Positions 34,751 to 45,858 of a DNA stretch of 64,000 nucleotides are shown here, piece by piece. The DNA is from Oxytricha trifallax (taxonomy: Eukaryota; Ciliophora; Spirotrichea; Sporadotrichida; Oxytrichidae), in NCBI GenBank assembly GCA_000711775.1, contig ARYC01000593.1:79486-143485 (forward strand). The letters are read 5' to 3'. How positions within the stretch are numbered: position 1 is the stretch's first letter; each line of letters begins with the position of its first letter. The notes beneath the pieces were generated by a model that saw nothing but the letters and a program-made list of their open reading frames with translations, was not told the DNA's origin and searched no databases. The translations under genes and the position numbers were made by a program.

Positions 34751-35282
34751 CTTGCTTCCTCTTTCTAGAAATGTTAATGAAATTTAAAATTATGGATATC
34801 CATTCTGAGTTTAATAAAATCTTACTTCTAAATAGGGAGAACCTTCTGGAGGTCAACCTTGAAAAGATATGCGGAGAAGCATTGAAAAACTTACTCCAAG
34901 TTTCACAGAATGGTTTCCATTTTTATCAATCTATCTCCATTAGATTGCTCATAATAATATTTAATTATTTTAGGAGGTCCTCCAAATTAAGTTCAAACTT
35001 TATTAGGAGTTAAATTTTAATGCTAAAACTTAATTAGGAGCATATTAAATTTAAAAATGTTTAATAACTTTACCACCAAGAGAAACAAAACTTCATTAGG
35101 AGTATTTTAATTTACTAAAATGTATAAAATTCTCATAAAATATTTCAATTTCCAGTCTTCTATGGTTATTTTATTTTCTTACCTCTAAGCAAAAAATCTA
35201 CGAGAGCGTCATATACTCTACTATTATAGTTTATCAAGGTATATTTTATCATTATTATAATAAAATATATCAGAAAACTAAA

Positions 35283-36672
35283 ATGAGCGCTAACCTTTTG
35301 AGAAGAGCGGCATTACTTGGGTAAAGTCAATAAAAATTATCATTCCAGCAACCAATAAAAGTAGAGATCAAAGACGCTGGTACTCAGTGGGAGGCCACTT
35401 ATGACATCTTTGACCAGTATAGCTTTGAAATTTAAATATAAATTAAGCTGGAGGTCATTATAGAAGCTGAGCAAATTGAGGAGGAAGTTAAATAACCTAC
35501 CATAGAGCATTAATCATTACAAGCCAATGTAAACTATTAATGCAAAGAATGTTATAAAGTTTTCCTCTACAAGTCAACTTACAAAAGACATTTGAGAGAT
35601 ATACACAACGATATGCCAAGGTTATATCTAAAGCATGAATAGAAGGTTGGCAAATATATCTGTGATTCCTGTGAGAGCCATATTCTCATACAAGAGACAT
35701 CAAAGTGCACTTAAAGAAAAAGCACAATCAAATTTTTGTCTTAATTCATGAACCCACAGGAAAAATATTCCTTTAAAAAAGAAGATCAAGAAATTATGTC
35801 GAGTCTCTTAAAGTTTAAGTATAGAAGTAAGTCAAAATGAAGAAAGCAGTCAAGAACTTTCTTGTCTCTGAGATAAATAAAATCATGGTAAAAATTGAGG
35901 TGATGCAGATTCCTATCTTAAAAATTATTGACATATATTCTTGCCTTTAAAGCTCATCAATCTTCAGGATATAGTAGAGAAAAGAGTCATCACTGATGAC
36001 TAATATGCCTATAAAATATATCCATTCAATTACCTTCTTGCTGATGACAAGTTCATATGCGCTAATGAGTATAATGCTCTTTAACAAGCAAAGTTTAGAG
36101 AGTGTAAGCATATTATTTAGCTATATGCTATACTACTTGGAAAAGATCATGCTGCATTCAGACTTCCTCTCCTCGAGATGACTTACAGAGAAATTTTATC
36201 TGACAATTGATGCTAAAGATAAATTGGCTAGATCGTGCAGCAAATATTTGAGGGTATTGAAGAGCTTCACAAGCTTGGCTATGTTCAACGAGACTTAAAG
36301 CCAGAGAAAATTATGATGAACTTTCAACATCTTAGAATTTGGCAATGTATATGGTACTCCTGGATATTTCCCTGAGAGAGAAGATTGGAGAGACGGAGAT
36401 GTTCAATGGGACATCTGGGCTCTAATAGTAAATAATTAAAGTGAGCGCATGCCAAGAAACAATTACTTTAGCTGCAAGGGTGAGAGAGATTCTAAGTAAA
36501 GAATCAAGCAATACCTCGATAAAAATAAAATAAATTGAGGTCTCAGAGAACTTGCATATTCAACTATTATCAAGCCAATCAAAGAGAATTAATTAACAAT
36601 AGAAACAATAAAACATCAACATAGAAAGATAAATTCAGAAAACGCTTATGCTTGTGTGAAATATTTGAAAAA
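35283..36672 (+). pseudogene. TBE 57-kDa zinc-finger/protein-kinase ORF, frameshifted
   Basis: Starts at ATG 35283 (MSANLLRRAALLGQSQQ). N-terminal part: an acidic linker, then a C2H2 finger CKECYKVFLYKSTYKRHLRD followed by IH, and a second finger split by a frameshift (ICDSCESH ... VHLKKKHN). C-terminal part: a kinase-like domain with YAYKIYPFNYLLADDKF, CKHIIQLYAILLGKDHA, RLPLLEMTYREIL, the catalytic loop as QRDLKPEKIM (36286 on), the DFG site as EFG, then YGTPGYFPERED (36353 on) and WDIWALIV. The end runs through RIKQYLDKNKIN and KHQHRKIN. The arrangement of fingers plus kinase is that of the TBE 57-kDa protein. HRD changed to QRD, DFG changed to EFG, a small deletion before EFG and several shifts show decay. 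Confidence 0.88.
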
Positions 36673-36689
36673 CTCGCTTGTTATACTCA

Positions 36690-36818
36690 CTTAAATGACT
36701 AATATTTAAACATTAAACCCCTACATAAACCCTATTAAAACCCAAATAATGTATGCACTAATAGTCTACTTTTATCAATCAAAAATCAATCAAACTACTG
36801 AAAGGGTTTTGGGGTTTG
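36690..36818 (-). repeat. TBE right terminal inverted repeat
   Basis: Inverted copy of 32793-32925. The tip reads GGGTTTTGGGGTTTG, with one T fewer than a perfect complement of the left tip. It is followed by the ATT target duplication (36819-36821). Confidence 0.92.
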
Positions 36819-38148
36819 ATTGCTAGCAATTAAACAATAAGAATATTTTATAAATTATTTGTATATATACTAATCTTGCTAAAAGGGTAAAAGTGAAGAG
36901 ATTTGTTTCATTCAAAAAGATTTAATCTTATAATTGTAGCTTTTAAAATCAACATTTACTTTAAGTTAATTAATTAAAAATTTATTTTACGTTTCTATGA
37001 TTAAATAAAATATCTTTCTTATATTTAAGAAATTCATTATCAATATGTATAATTAGTATATATTGTCTTTAATTGTACTAAAGGAAGACATCATTTCGTT
37101 CAATTTTTCATGATACAAAGCAAAAGGGAAATTGTATAATTAGATAGTTGACTAAAAATCAAATCTGGGAATTATTATAATGGTGAAAAATAAAATTTAT
37201 TGTTAAAGTGTTAAGAGGTAGAATAAAACTAAATATTTAAGATGGTCATTTTTCACGCTGTTATACTATAGATAATTTTTATTATTCCATTATAGATTAA
37301 TTCTCCATCTTTAATGTTTGCTGTAAATAAAGGATATTATTGAAACATGACTGGCTTATGAATAACAGTTGATTTTTTAATAAAGTCTTTTGGCTGCTAT
37401 ATAGTCGAAATTGAGTAATCCCAAAAAAAAGATGTTAAATTGATGCTGGTTTAGCTAAGAAATTGGAATTGAATTATATCACATATAAAATAATAAAAGA
37501 TATTTACATAGCTAATATTTTACCCGAACCTTATATAAAATAAACTCTAATGTATCTTAGTGATGTTAATTTATTAAATTTGACCTATTAATCATTAAAT
37601 AATAAATTGGTGGATATAGTATCGAATAGATAGATATGTTCTTTAATGAAAAGTAATATGATTATAAGGCGTTTTTAGAATTGACACATTGCCTATCAAT
37701 TAATTCTTCAAATTATTGTAATAAAATGGACTTCTCTTTTATAATGAGTAACTAGAAGTTTAAATTCAATAGCCATAAATCAGACACGTTATTATAAGCC
37801 ATTTTCTAAATTAATCAGAAACTACAATGATTTTATCGTATTTCTATTGTTATCGCTATTAATAAGACTGGGCTAATTATTACTCATTATGTTTTATACC
37901 TCAATATATTCACAAAAAACAATAACCTATCTAATTTATTATTTAATCCGGTAAAAAATTTCTATAATTTATCACTTTTTAATTTTAAATAAAATAAACA
38001 TAGTAAGAAGATAATTTAATAGGCAATCTTCAATCGGCATGAAGATAATCATCTAATATTACTCTGGACCATTTTTTTTTTACATACTAGGATAAAGTAC
38101 AAAAGCAAGATATATTAAAAATTTAACAAATTGTAAATAATAAAAAAA
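36819..38148. other. AT-rich DNA with weak plus-strand coding signal
   Basis: Plus-strand frames without TGA are long here (for example ITYKIIKDIYIANILPEPYI and DYKAFLELTHCLSINSSNYC), but the composition is dominated by I, N, K, L and Y, as expected of AT-rich DNA. An old degraded ORF continuing beyond the MITE at 38149 is possible but not supported by any motif. Confidence 0.25.
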
Positions 38149-38566
38149 TATTGTAGGAATACATTTGATTTGCGAAATTAAATTAAAATCAAATATATTA
38201 ATAATTAAATTCGTGGCAGTTAACTTTCTGGAAACCTAGACAATATGGTACTTGATAGATAGAGAATTCAAAACTAACTGGACATTACTATTGGCGGTAC
38301 CCCTCTATCGTATCCCTGGAGAGAGATAACGCAGCTTTAATTTTGAGAGATTTGTTTAGATGATTTTAATGGAAAATTAAAGATGAGTTAACTAACTCCA
38401 GGATACGATAGAGGGGTACCGCCAATAGTAAAGTCCAGCTGATTTTGAATTCTCTATCGAATGAGCCCAAGATCGTTTAAATTGGCAAACTTTAACTGCC
38501 ACTAATTTGTTTTAATTTTGATTAATTTAATTATAATTTCCCAATTTCGAATGTATTACTACAATA
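38149..38566. mobile_element. Foldback MITE, family A, copy 2
   Basis: TA-flanked, 418 bp, termini TTGTAGGAATACATTTGATTT and ATTACTACAA. It contains the family blocks CGTGGCAGTTAACTTTC, GATAGAGAATTC, GGCGGTACCCCTCTATCG and a right arm with CCAAGATCGTTTAAATTGG. The arms differ from each other more than in copy 5, so this copy is older. Confidence 0.85.
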
Positions 38567-41500
38567 ATAAATTAATAGCCAGTTGAATAAATCTTAAAGT
38601 TCCAACAAATAATTCTATCCAATTAATTGAAAAATATTAAATATTAAATTGTATAATTTAGTAGTAATTATTGATAGATCCAAAGTAAACACTCTATATG
38701 TATATAATTTAGCATTGTATTAAAACCCAGAAAACATAATTATGAAAAATCCTAAATAAAAATAATTAGAAGTGTTGAATGAATAATAAGATTTAGCTTA
38801 TAACTAACTCGAATATAATGTATTTTAATTTATAAGATTATTCTATATTAAGCTTCCAATCATTGGGGAAAAGATTATAATTTAAGAATCTGATTCAAAA
38901 TATTTTAGGATAGTTGGAGATAAATATGCAAAGAAATATGACAAAATATACATGCTAATGCTTAAATATAAAAGCATCAAATATATATTTTGATTAAGTT
39001 ATTTAGAAAAGAATATACTAATAATATTTGTATATACTTAGAATAATAATATGTATAATTTCTTGGGCAATTTGTGATTACCTAAAAAATAATAAACCCC
39101 TTATATTTTATTATTCAAATTCTAATTATTTAGAGAATAGAAAAGACCTTGGTTAGATTTATTTAGATGCCTAAACATCAAAGTGTGAAACTTTCTGTTA
39201 ATATTTAGCTGCCTGGTTTAAACCCCATTATTAATTATTTTATTGCTTCCAATTAAATAAGATAATATACGATTTAAACAAATAATAAACTTTAGATTAT
39301 AAAATCTCAAACCCCATAAATGTTCATAAATTAGACAAAAGTGGCTACTATTTAGTGCATAGATTTATAACGGCATATGTAGATATTTCAGCTTAAATAA
39401 ATTTCGATGTAGATAAGGATGAGAATCAGCTTTTTCGAAGATTAAACAACTAAAAATACAACTTAAGTACTATAATAAACAAGCTTAGAGTATTAATTTA
39501 AATATGGGTAATTGTTATAATGTAATTTTAATTAAAAATAGGTACATTTTATTCTTCAAATGATATAGTTCAATTGGTCATATATTTTATGGTGTGAATG
39601 CGAGTTTGAAGCACCTAAGAGGCATTATACTACCATGTATAACTGATAATTTGCCTATTATATTACAAGATATTGATAGTTGTAGCAATATTTCAAATTA
39701 AAATTTATGTCCAAATCAATAAACCATTTAAAATATTAAAACAATGCCAAAATAAATATAAACAGATAATAGCATAAGATAGTTGTGTTAATGATTATTG
39801 TCTTAACTATGTTTCATTCAATATTTTTATTAATTAGCTACAATAATTTATTAATTACAATAATAGAAATAAGTTTCTGATAGATTACTAAGAAATAGAT
39901 TTTATTTAAAGAAACTAAGTTGATAGAATAAAATCAGCATAAGATATAATTATTCAATACAATGTGCATTATATTAAAAAATAAAAGAAAAGGAATTAAT
40001 CCCAACATATTATTTACAAGTAAAATGTCCAAATTGTAAAGCAAACCCTAAAACATAAAGATGATTATTTCGAATGATATTTAAACATAAATAACAAATA
40101 ATTAATAAAAGTATTAAATATAGAAATAGAACGAAAGTAGTGAATTAAGGAATGACCTATTAATGCAACATATGCAAGACATTTGTCAACTCATTCTACA
40201 TGGAAAGTTGCAACTTTGTCAATGGTGCAAGGAACCACAAAAGATGAATAAAAACATAGAGGGATATCAGGATAATCGGCATTGACGATATAACTCATAC
40301 TAATATTGGAGCAATCGTATAAGGCTGGCTGATATTATCAGTAAGTTATAATATAGAGCAGAACAAGTGAATACAACATAAGAAGAAATGAATTAAAAAA
40401 TATTAAGGAATAAGAATAAATTTCCCATGAGGAAAAATAGCAAAGAAGCCAAAGTATTAATAGGGAAGTTATATACAATTAAATTTAAATAAAATATTAA
40501 TTGAATGGGAGAAATTATAAAACTATCCACATCAACTCAGACATCACTAAGAGTGTAGAATCAAGGACAATCTGCAGATGTGAATGCATTATATTAAATC
40601 AGAGAGGGACTGAGAGAGTAGAGTAAAAGGATGATGAAAAAACTTCTAAATCTAAACTCATTCAAAACTAATGAAGAGAAGAGTAATAATTTGTGAGAAA
40701 AAATGAAGAAAAAAAAAGCACAAGAAAATAATTTGATCGAGGGGAAACTCGTTAAAGAAAATCAAGGGAGATAAACTTAAACCTTTATAAGGAAGAGCAG
40801 TTGAAGATAACAAGGACAATAAAACTTAGATTAGAAATTAATTCTAAATAATTGCAATATATAATAAATTTCTTAGTTTTTTATTGCGAGTTTTAATAGC
40901 TCTAGTTGTTTTTATCTATCTAAAAAAATTAATAAACGATGAAATATATTTATTATATAAAATAAGAACATATTAATTATGGTATAAAAAAATGTTTAAT
41001 TTCATATTACTAGAGTTAAATGACATAAGTTAAATCTTGAGTGGTTTTTACAAAAATATTTAAAATATCATTTAACATGAAAAAGCAATTCCAAATGTGA
41101 GAATCTCTTATCTATTTCTACAATATACATATTTCTATCTCTTAATTGGTAGTATAATTAATAAAAATGATTATGGAATTATAAATAATCAATTATTTTA
41201 TACGGAGAAAATTATATTTTCATATATTTATATAATAACTTATTATTATGTAAGAACCTGATAGAAGCGGTAATTCGTTGGCTTGACAGAGCCTAATCGG
41301 AGTAATACAAAAAAACTATAAAGTTCACTATAGGAAATTGAGATAGATGTGAATATTACTGAAGGAATGAAGGGGTTTTTTTAAAGATTTCAATTTATAA
41401 TTATTAGAAAGTATCATTCAAAATGTTAAAGTTCTTAAGTTGTCCTAATATTCTTTAATTAATTTATCTTGAACTAAATTTATCATTATCATTCAATGCC

Positions 41501-42125
41501 TTCCTGAAATTAATACTGTTAAAAAATAACTATAATATATATATATAATATAGTATATATATATTATATATATATATATTTATATTTTGATTAAAATAAT
41601 TTATTAAACAATACTTAAAAACTAATGAGCAAAAAAAGAATAAAAAACTATAGTTTAATTACAATTATATGCTTTAGTATAAGTATGAAACAAATTAAAA
41701 AGTTGACACTAGTAAATTATTAAATCTAATAAAAGTATGATGAATTTTTTTCGTTTAAATATTATCATAAGCAATAACCAAAAATCCCAAACCCAGATAA
41801 AAGCTTAGTCTATGAGTTTAAAGTGATATTACTAATCGTTTTAAATGCGAAATTGCGACTAATCTACAAGTTATGATACTTAACTTTTTTAAAAACTTAA
41901 AAAAATCCTAAAAAAGTACATAATTTGTCATGTTTGATCTCATCTGAGTAAGCAAATCTATGTTTAGACTTATTTGCTGGTGCCAGTTATGTAGCATTTT
42001 AAGCAAACAATCGAAACCATGATTTGTGAAGTTTAATATTTAAAGATCTACAACAAGATGATGATGAGATAGGTCTTGAACATGCTCAAGCAAAGCCTTC
42101 TTGAAAATGATATTTTTATAAGTAA
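38567..42125. other. AT-rich DNA with a possible zinc-ribbon ORF at 40.0-40.3 kb
   Basis: Mostly AT-rich. At 40016-40250 the plus strand reads QVKCPNCKANPKT and, about 35 residues later, YQCNICKTFVNSFYMES, two CxxC pairs as in a zinc ribbon. The next mixed-composition region to about 40860 gives Lys/Glu/Gln-rich frames. A degraded gene or transposase N-terminus is conceivable. An (AT)n microsatellite lies at about 41535-41580. Confidence 0.3.
41535..41580. repeat. AT dinucleotide microsatellite
   Basis: Nearly pure alternating A and T over about 45 bases with two interruptions. No function inferred. Confidence 0.8.
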
Positions 42126-42522
42126 TATTGTAGAAATAAATTTATAAAAAATAAATTAATATTAATTTAAATTTGTGCCAGTTCTCTTTCTCAAACTCTA
42201 GAAAGATGGTACTTGATCAATAAAGAATTAAAATAAGATGTGCTTTAATATAAGATGTATTTCTCTATCGCATTTCTTATAAATATAATTCGAGTTTAAT
42301 TTGGGCATCAATATCAACTAACAAATCACAAAATTAAATTAAATTTATCTCACTACGGGAATTCGATAGAGGGGTACCACCATTTGTAAAGTCCAGCTAA
42401 TTTTTAATAATTTTTCGAATAAGTATCATATTGTTTAGGTTTGGACAAAGTTAACTGAAACGAATTTAGATTAATATTTTTACAAAATTATTAGTTATTT
42501 CCCAAATCAAATTAATTCAATA
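42126..42522. mobile_element. Foldback MITE, family A, copy 3 (diverged)
   Basis: TA-flanked. The left end TTGTAGAAATAAATTT is followed by TGCCAGTTCTCTTTCTC, AGATGGTACTTGATCAATA and, in the right arm, CGATAGAGGGGTACCACC and GTCCAGCTAATTTT. Many substitutions and small indels make it the most decayed of the five copies, and its hairpin would pair poorly. Confidence 0.7.
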
Positions 42523-42937
42523 AAAAAGCAATCTAAAATCACCAGAAATTTATTTAATAAAACTATATTCCCTGACCTTTTCAGAGGTAACGTTAAAACA
42601 CCACTCAAAAAATTACCATATCCAAAGTACTGACTATTAAGAAGGCAGAGAATCTGAATTAATAACTAAAACTTCGTTTGATCACTCCATTGGGGATACT
42701 TTTCTGTGTAGTTAGTCATTTATATAAAAAGTGCATTAGATTTAAATCTTATGGAAAAAATCAGTAATTATATAATATAATATAATAACATAAATTAAAC
42801 TAAACTTAGTGCTCTTCGCTATAATAAGATTGATTTTGAAAATAAAAAAAAATTATAATAATAAAAGACATAACTAACAAAATTTGTATACGCTAATCAT
42901 CGCATTCACAAAATGCAAAGATAAATATCATTTTTTT
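42523..42937. other. Short AT-rich spacer
   Basis: Nothing recognised between the diverged MITE and the 3-kb TIR element. Confidence 0.4.
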
Positions 42938-43045
42938 GGGGTACCTGTCACACACCCCACTTTTACACAGAAAAATAAATAATAAATCTATGTAGATAAT
43001 GTGTGAACTTTAATTAATTAATAAAAGTTAATATGACTATGATTT

Positions 43046-44525
43046 AAAAATGTCGAGCATCAGGATGAAGATGGGAGAAGTCTATCTGATGATATTTATA
43101 ATTCTTTCCCAGTTAGTTACTATGCCTCTGTCATTAAGCTATTCGACTTTTTGAATATGCATGAAGTATAGCTTGAATCATTGCATTTCTAAGTAGCAAT
43201 TAGCAGAAGCAGACATAGAATACTCTCATTTTCAGCATTTATTTATTCAGAAAAAGCAATAATTATTCTCAGATGAATCTGGTATTAGAGAGTAAGTCAC
43301 AGATAGGTAAACTTATATCAGATTTGATATATTAATCAAATTTTAGTGGTAACATTTTGCGGGCTGGAAAAATTATGAATATGCTTAGATAATTAGAGAT
43401 AAAGCTTATAACATGCTTTAGTAAGTTCATCAATATATTGAAAATAATATTAAAATCTCTTTTTTCTATTATTAATATAGTTTATTCAAAATGAGGAAAT
43501 TGTAATTTAACTAATTAATATAGCCACTAATTTGCATGAGGTTAAATAGAATTTGATTTAGTAATTATACAAAAATGTCTGTAATAAATGGCCGTTACTG
43601 CACCAACTTCAATAAAAAGTTCGAATCCTCCTTTGGAATTTATTTTATTTTCGTATAAAAATAAGTTCAAAATAATATCGGAACTCAAAATAAAGAAATT
43701 CTAAAGGAGGATTCGAACTTTCTAACTTTTTATTGAAGTTGGTGCAGTAACGGCCATTTCTTACAGACATTTTTGTATAATTACTAAATCAAATTCTATT
43801 TAACCTCATGCAAATTAGTGGCTGTTTTAATTAGTTAAATTAAAATTTATATCTAAAAATTACAATTTCCTCATTTTGAATATACAATATTAATATTATA
43901 GCATGATTTGCTATCTGTTGGAAAGTTTATTGACTTTAAGTATACTTTAAGCAAACATAAAGTTTTACATTTTAATTAGATTTATGAGGATAAAGATCGG
44001 TATAAGTTGAAATACTGTTCTCATGAATCTCAGTTTAAGTCAGTAGCACCGAACTCAGGAATCTTCTCTTACATCAGTAATATTTAAAGTATTCTTTAAT
44101 GTAGTAAAAGCTTTCCTTATTCAATTATAGATGGACAAAGAAGAGATCTAAATCGCAGAATAGAGAGAATATTTATAATTAAATTTAATGATGATACTAT
44201 GGCTTTTTCAAAGTAAGATTGTAAGAATTATTGACTTATTTTAATATAGGTAGTACTATAGTTTCCAGCTGATGATAATTCAATCACTATATTCCTAAAG
44301 AATTGAAAGACAATATGGAAAAATTTGCTTAATGCACCTGATGTAATGGTACTCAACTATTAGTATTGATGGGTGCGTACATCTGGTCAAAGCTTATCAG
44401 CAAATTCAGAGAGACAATGAGCATAAGAGAATCAAGAGTTGAAATGTACATTCAATGAAGCTAAAGAAGGTTATGGTACATCAGGCACAAAGTGCACCAG
44501 AGAGGAGTTATTTGCTAGCCTTTGG
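43046..44525 (+). pseudogene. Interrupted ORF of the 3-kb transposon, unrecognised
   Basis: Plus-strand coding-like sequence on both sides of an inserted palindrome. Before it: KNVEHQDEDGRSLSDDIYNS, YASVIKLFDFLNMHEVQLES, then after a shift LFSDESGIREQVTDRQTYIR, FQWQHFAGWKNYEYAQIIRD and AYNMLQQVHQYIENNIKISF. After it: DLLSVGKFIDFKYTLSKHK, YEDKDRYKLKYCSHESQFKS, VAPNSGIFSYISNIQSILQ, IIDGQRRDLNRRIERIFII, then decaying frames to HLVKAYQQIQRDNEHKRIK. The position inside the TIRs makes a transposase or accessory protein likely, but I see no DDE, YR or helicase motif and do not assign one. Two indels and several TGA codons are present. A family A MITE immediately follows. Confidence 0.45.
43480..43884. 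mobile_element. 405-bp palindrome with tRNA-like B-box, inserted in the transposon ORF
   Basis: Inverted arms start TTTATTCAAAATGAGGAAATTG and contain GCCACTAATTTGCATGAGG, ATGGCCGTTACTGCACCAAC and AGTTCGAATCCTCCTTT. They are nearly identical, with a 15-20-bp extra piece in each. The hairpin tip is near 43650-43690. GTTCGAATCC is a perfect Pol III B-box consensus, present once in each arm. The insertion splits the ORF of the 3-kb transposon. Confidence 0.75.
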
Positions 44526-44529
44526 CTAA

Positions 44530-44945
44530 TATTGTAGAAATACATTTGAATTTGGAAAATTAATTATAATTAAATTAATAATAAATCAAAATCGTGGCAG
44601 TTAAAGTTGGCCACTTTAAACGATCTAGGGCTCATTCGATAGAGAATTCAAAATTAGCTGGACTTTACTATTGGCGGTACTATTTTATCGCATCCCTGGA
44701 GCGGAAAACTCGACTTTAATTAAACTCATCTAAATTCAATAAATTATAACCTCACATTAAATCGAGTTAACTCGCTCCAGGAATGCGATAAAATAGTACC
44801 ACCAATAATAAAGTCCAGCTAATTTTGAATTCCTATCGAATGAGCCCAAGATCGTTCAAATTGGCCAACTTTAACTGCCACGATTTTGATTTATTATTAA
44901 TTTAATTATAATTAATTTTCCAAATTCAAATGTATTTCTACAATA
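44530..44945. mobile_element. Foldback MITE, family A, copy 4
   Basis: TA-flanked, 416 bp, termini TTGTAGAAATACATTTGAATTT. Arms with ATCGTGGCAGTTAAAGTTGG, CGATAGAGAATTCAAAATTAGC and GGCGGTACTATTTTATCGCATCCC match well. The right arm contains CCAAGATCGTTC as in copy 2, so copies 2 and 4 form a subgroup. It is inserted in the 3-kb transposon just downstream of its ORF. Confidence 0.85.
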
Positions 44946-45066
44946 TTAATTAGCTGAGGATGTAATGGGCCTAGTGATTAATTTTATTAAAGAGTTTGTT
45001 ACTATATATTAGCTAATTATTTCTAAAAAATTAAAGATCACACATTATTTACATAGAATATATGTT

Positions 45067-45858
45067 TCACTAACAAATTTAGTCTAAATCATGAATTGAG
45101 TCACTTAAAGTGTTTTCAGAAACACTCTGGGGTAATAAGACTTTAATAGATAATCGATTTATGATATAATTAATAATATTTAAATTATCTTTCTACTTTT
45201 AAATTAGTGAGAGAAAATTTTTTCTGAGTAAATTCCAATTGTCACTTGTAATACACATTTGATTTGGGAAAATAAATTATAAATTATTATATTTATTATT
45301 AAAAGAGTGGCAGTTAACTTTCTCGAAAGCTATAAAATATCCTATTTGTTTGAAAAACAAATCAAAATTAGCTGGAATTTACTAATTGCGTTTTTGCAGT
45401 TCCCCTCTATCGCATTCCCAGAGCGAAATAACTAGAGTTAAATTTTTTTAACGAAATCAATAAAACAAATCACTTAAAAATTTAACTCTAGTTATTTCGC
45501 TCTGGGAATGCGATAGAGGGGAACTGCAAAAACGCAATTAGTAAATTCCAGCTAATTTTGATTTGTTTTTCAAACAAATAGGATATTTTATAGCTTTCGA
45601 GAAAGTTAACTGCCACTCTTTTAATAATAAATATAATAATTTATAATTTATTTTCCCAAATCAAATGTGTATTACAAGTGACAATTGGAATTTACTCAGA
45701 AAAAATTTTCTCTCACTAATTTAAAAGTAGAAAGATAATTTAAATATTATTAATTATATCATAAATCGATTATCTATTAAAGTCTTATTACCCCAGAGTG
45801 TTTCTGAAAACACTTTAAGTGACTCAATTCATGATTTAGACTAAAATTTTGTTAGTGA
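45067..45858. repeat. 0.79-kb near-perfect palindrome centred on a family A MITE (copy 5)
   Basis: The outer arms (TCACTAACAAATTTAGTC and complement; 45067-45242 and 45680-45858) enclose a family A element (about 45243-45679; ends CTTGTAATACACATTTGATTT) whose own arms are also near-identical. The whole 395-bp arm pairs with only a handful of differences. The tip lies at about 45455-45470. It interrupts the right TIR of the 3-kb transposon. Confidence 0.85.

Larger units (their letters stand above)
32793..36818 (+). mobile_element. TBE transposon (telomere-bearing element), 4.0 kb, complete but decayed
   Basis: Terminal inverted repeats of about 130 bp begin CAAAACCCCAAAACCC on the left and CAAACCCCAAAACCC on the complemented right, like the hypotrich telomere repeat, and are flanked by ATT. 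Inside are the three genes known from TBE elements of Oxytricha and relatives: a DDE transposase (plus strand), a 22-kDa ORF (minus strand, convergent, 6 bp apart) and a zinc-finger/kinase ORF (plus strand). Every ORF carries frameshifts, so this copy cannot encode intact proteins. TBE elements are germline-limited and are excised in development; their transposases are implicated in genome rearrangement. Confidence 0.95.

Noticed and set aside
35250..36700. Kinase ORF considered as a host protein-kinase gene
   Set aside because: It lies wholly between the TBE terminal repeats together with the C2H2 fingers, which is the known TBE 57-kDa arrangement.
39559..39630. tRNA-like A-box (TAGTTCAATTGG) with a weak B-box 25 bases downstream
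   Set aside because: D-arm, anticodon-arm and acceptor pairing cannot be formed and the B-box has a mismatch; not a tRNA gene.
36900..41000. Several plus-strand frames of 80-120 codons under the ciliate code
   Set aside because: With TGA the only stop, frames of this length are expected by chance in DNA this AT-rich, and the residues are mostly I, N, K, L, Y.
43578..43640. tRNA gene in the arm of the 43.5-kb palindrome
   Set aside because: The B-box is perfect but the T-stem 5' side and acceptor stem do not pair and the A-box is poor; kept only as a B-box observation.
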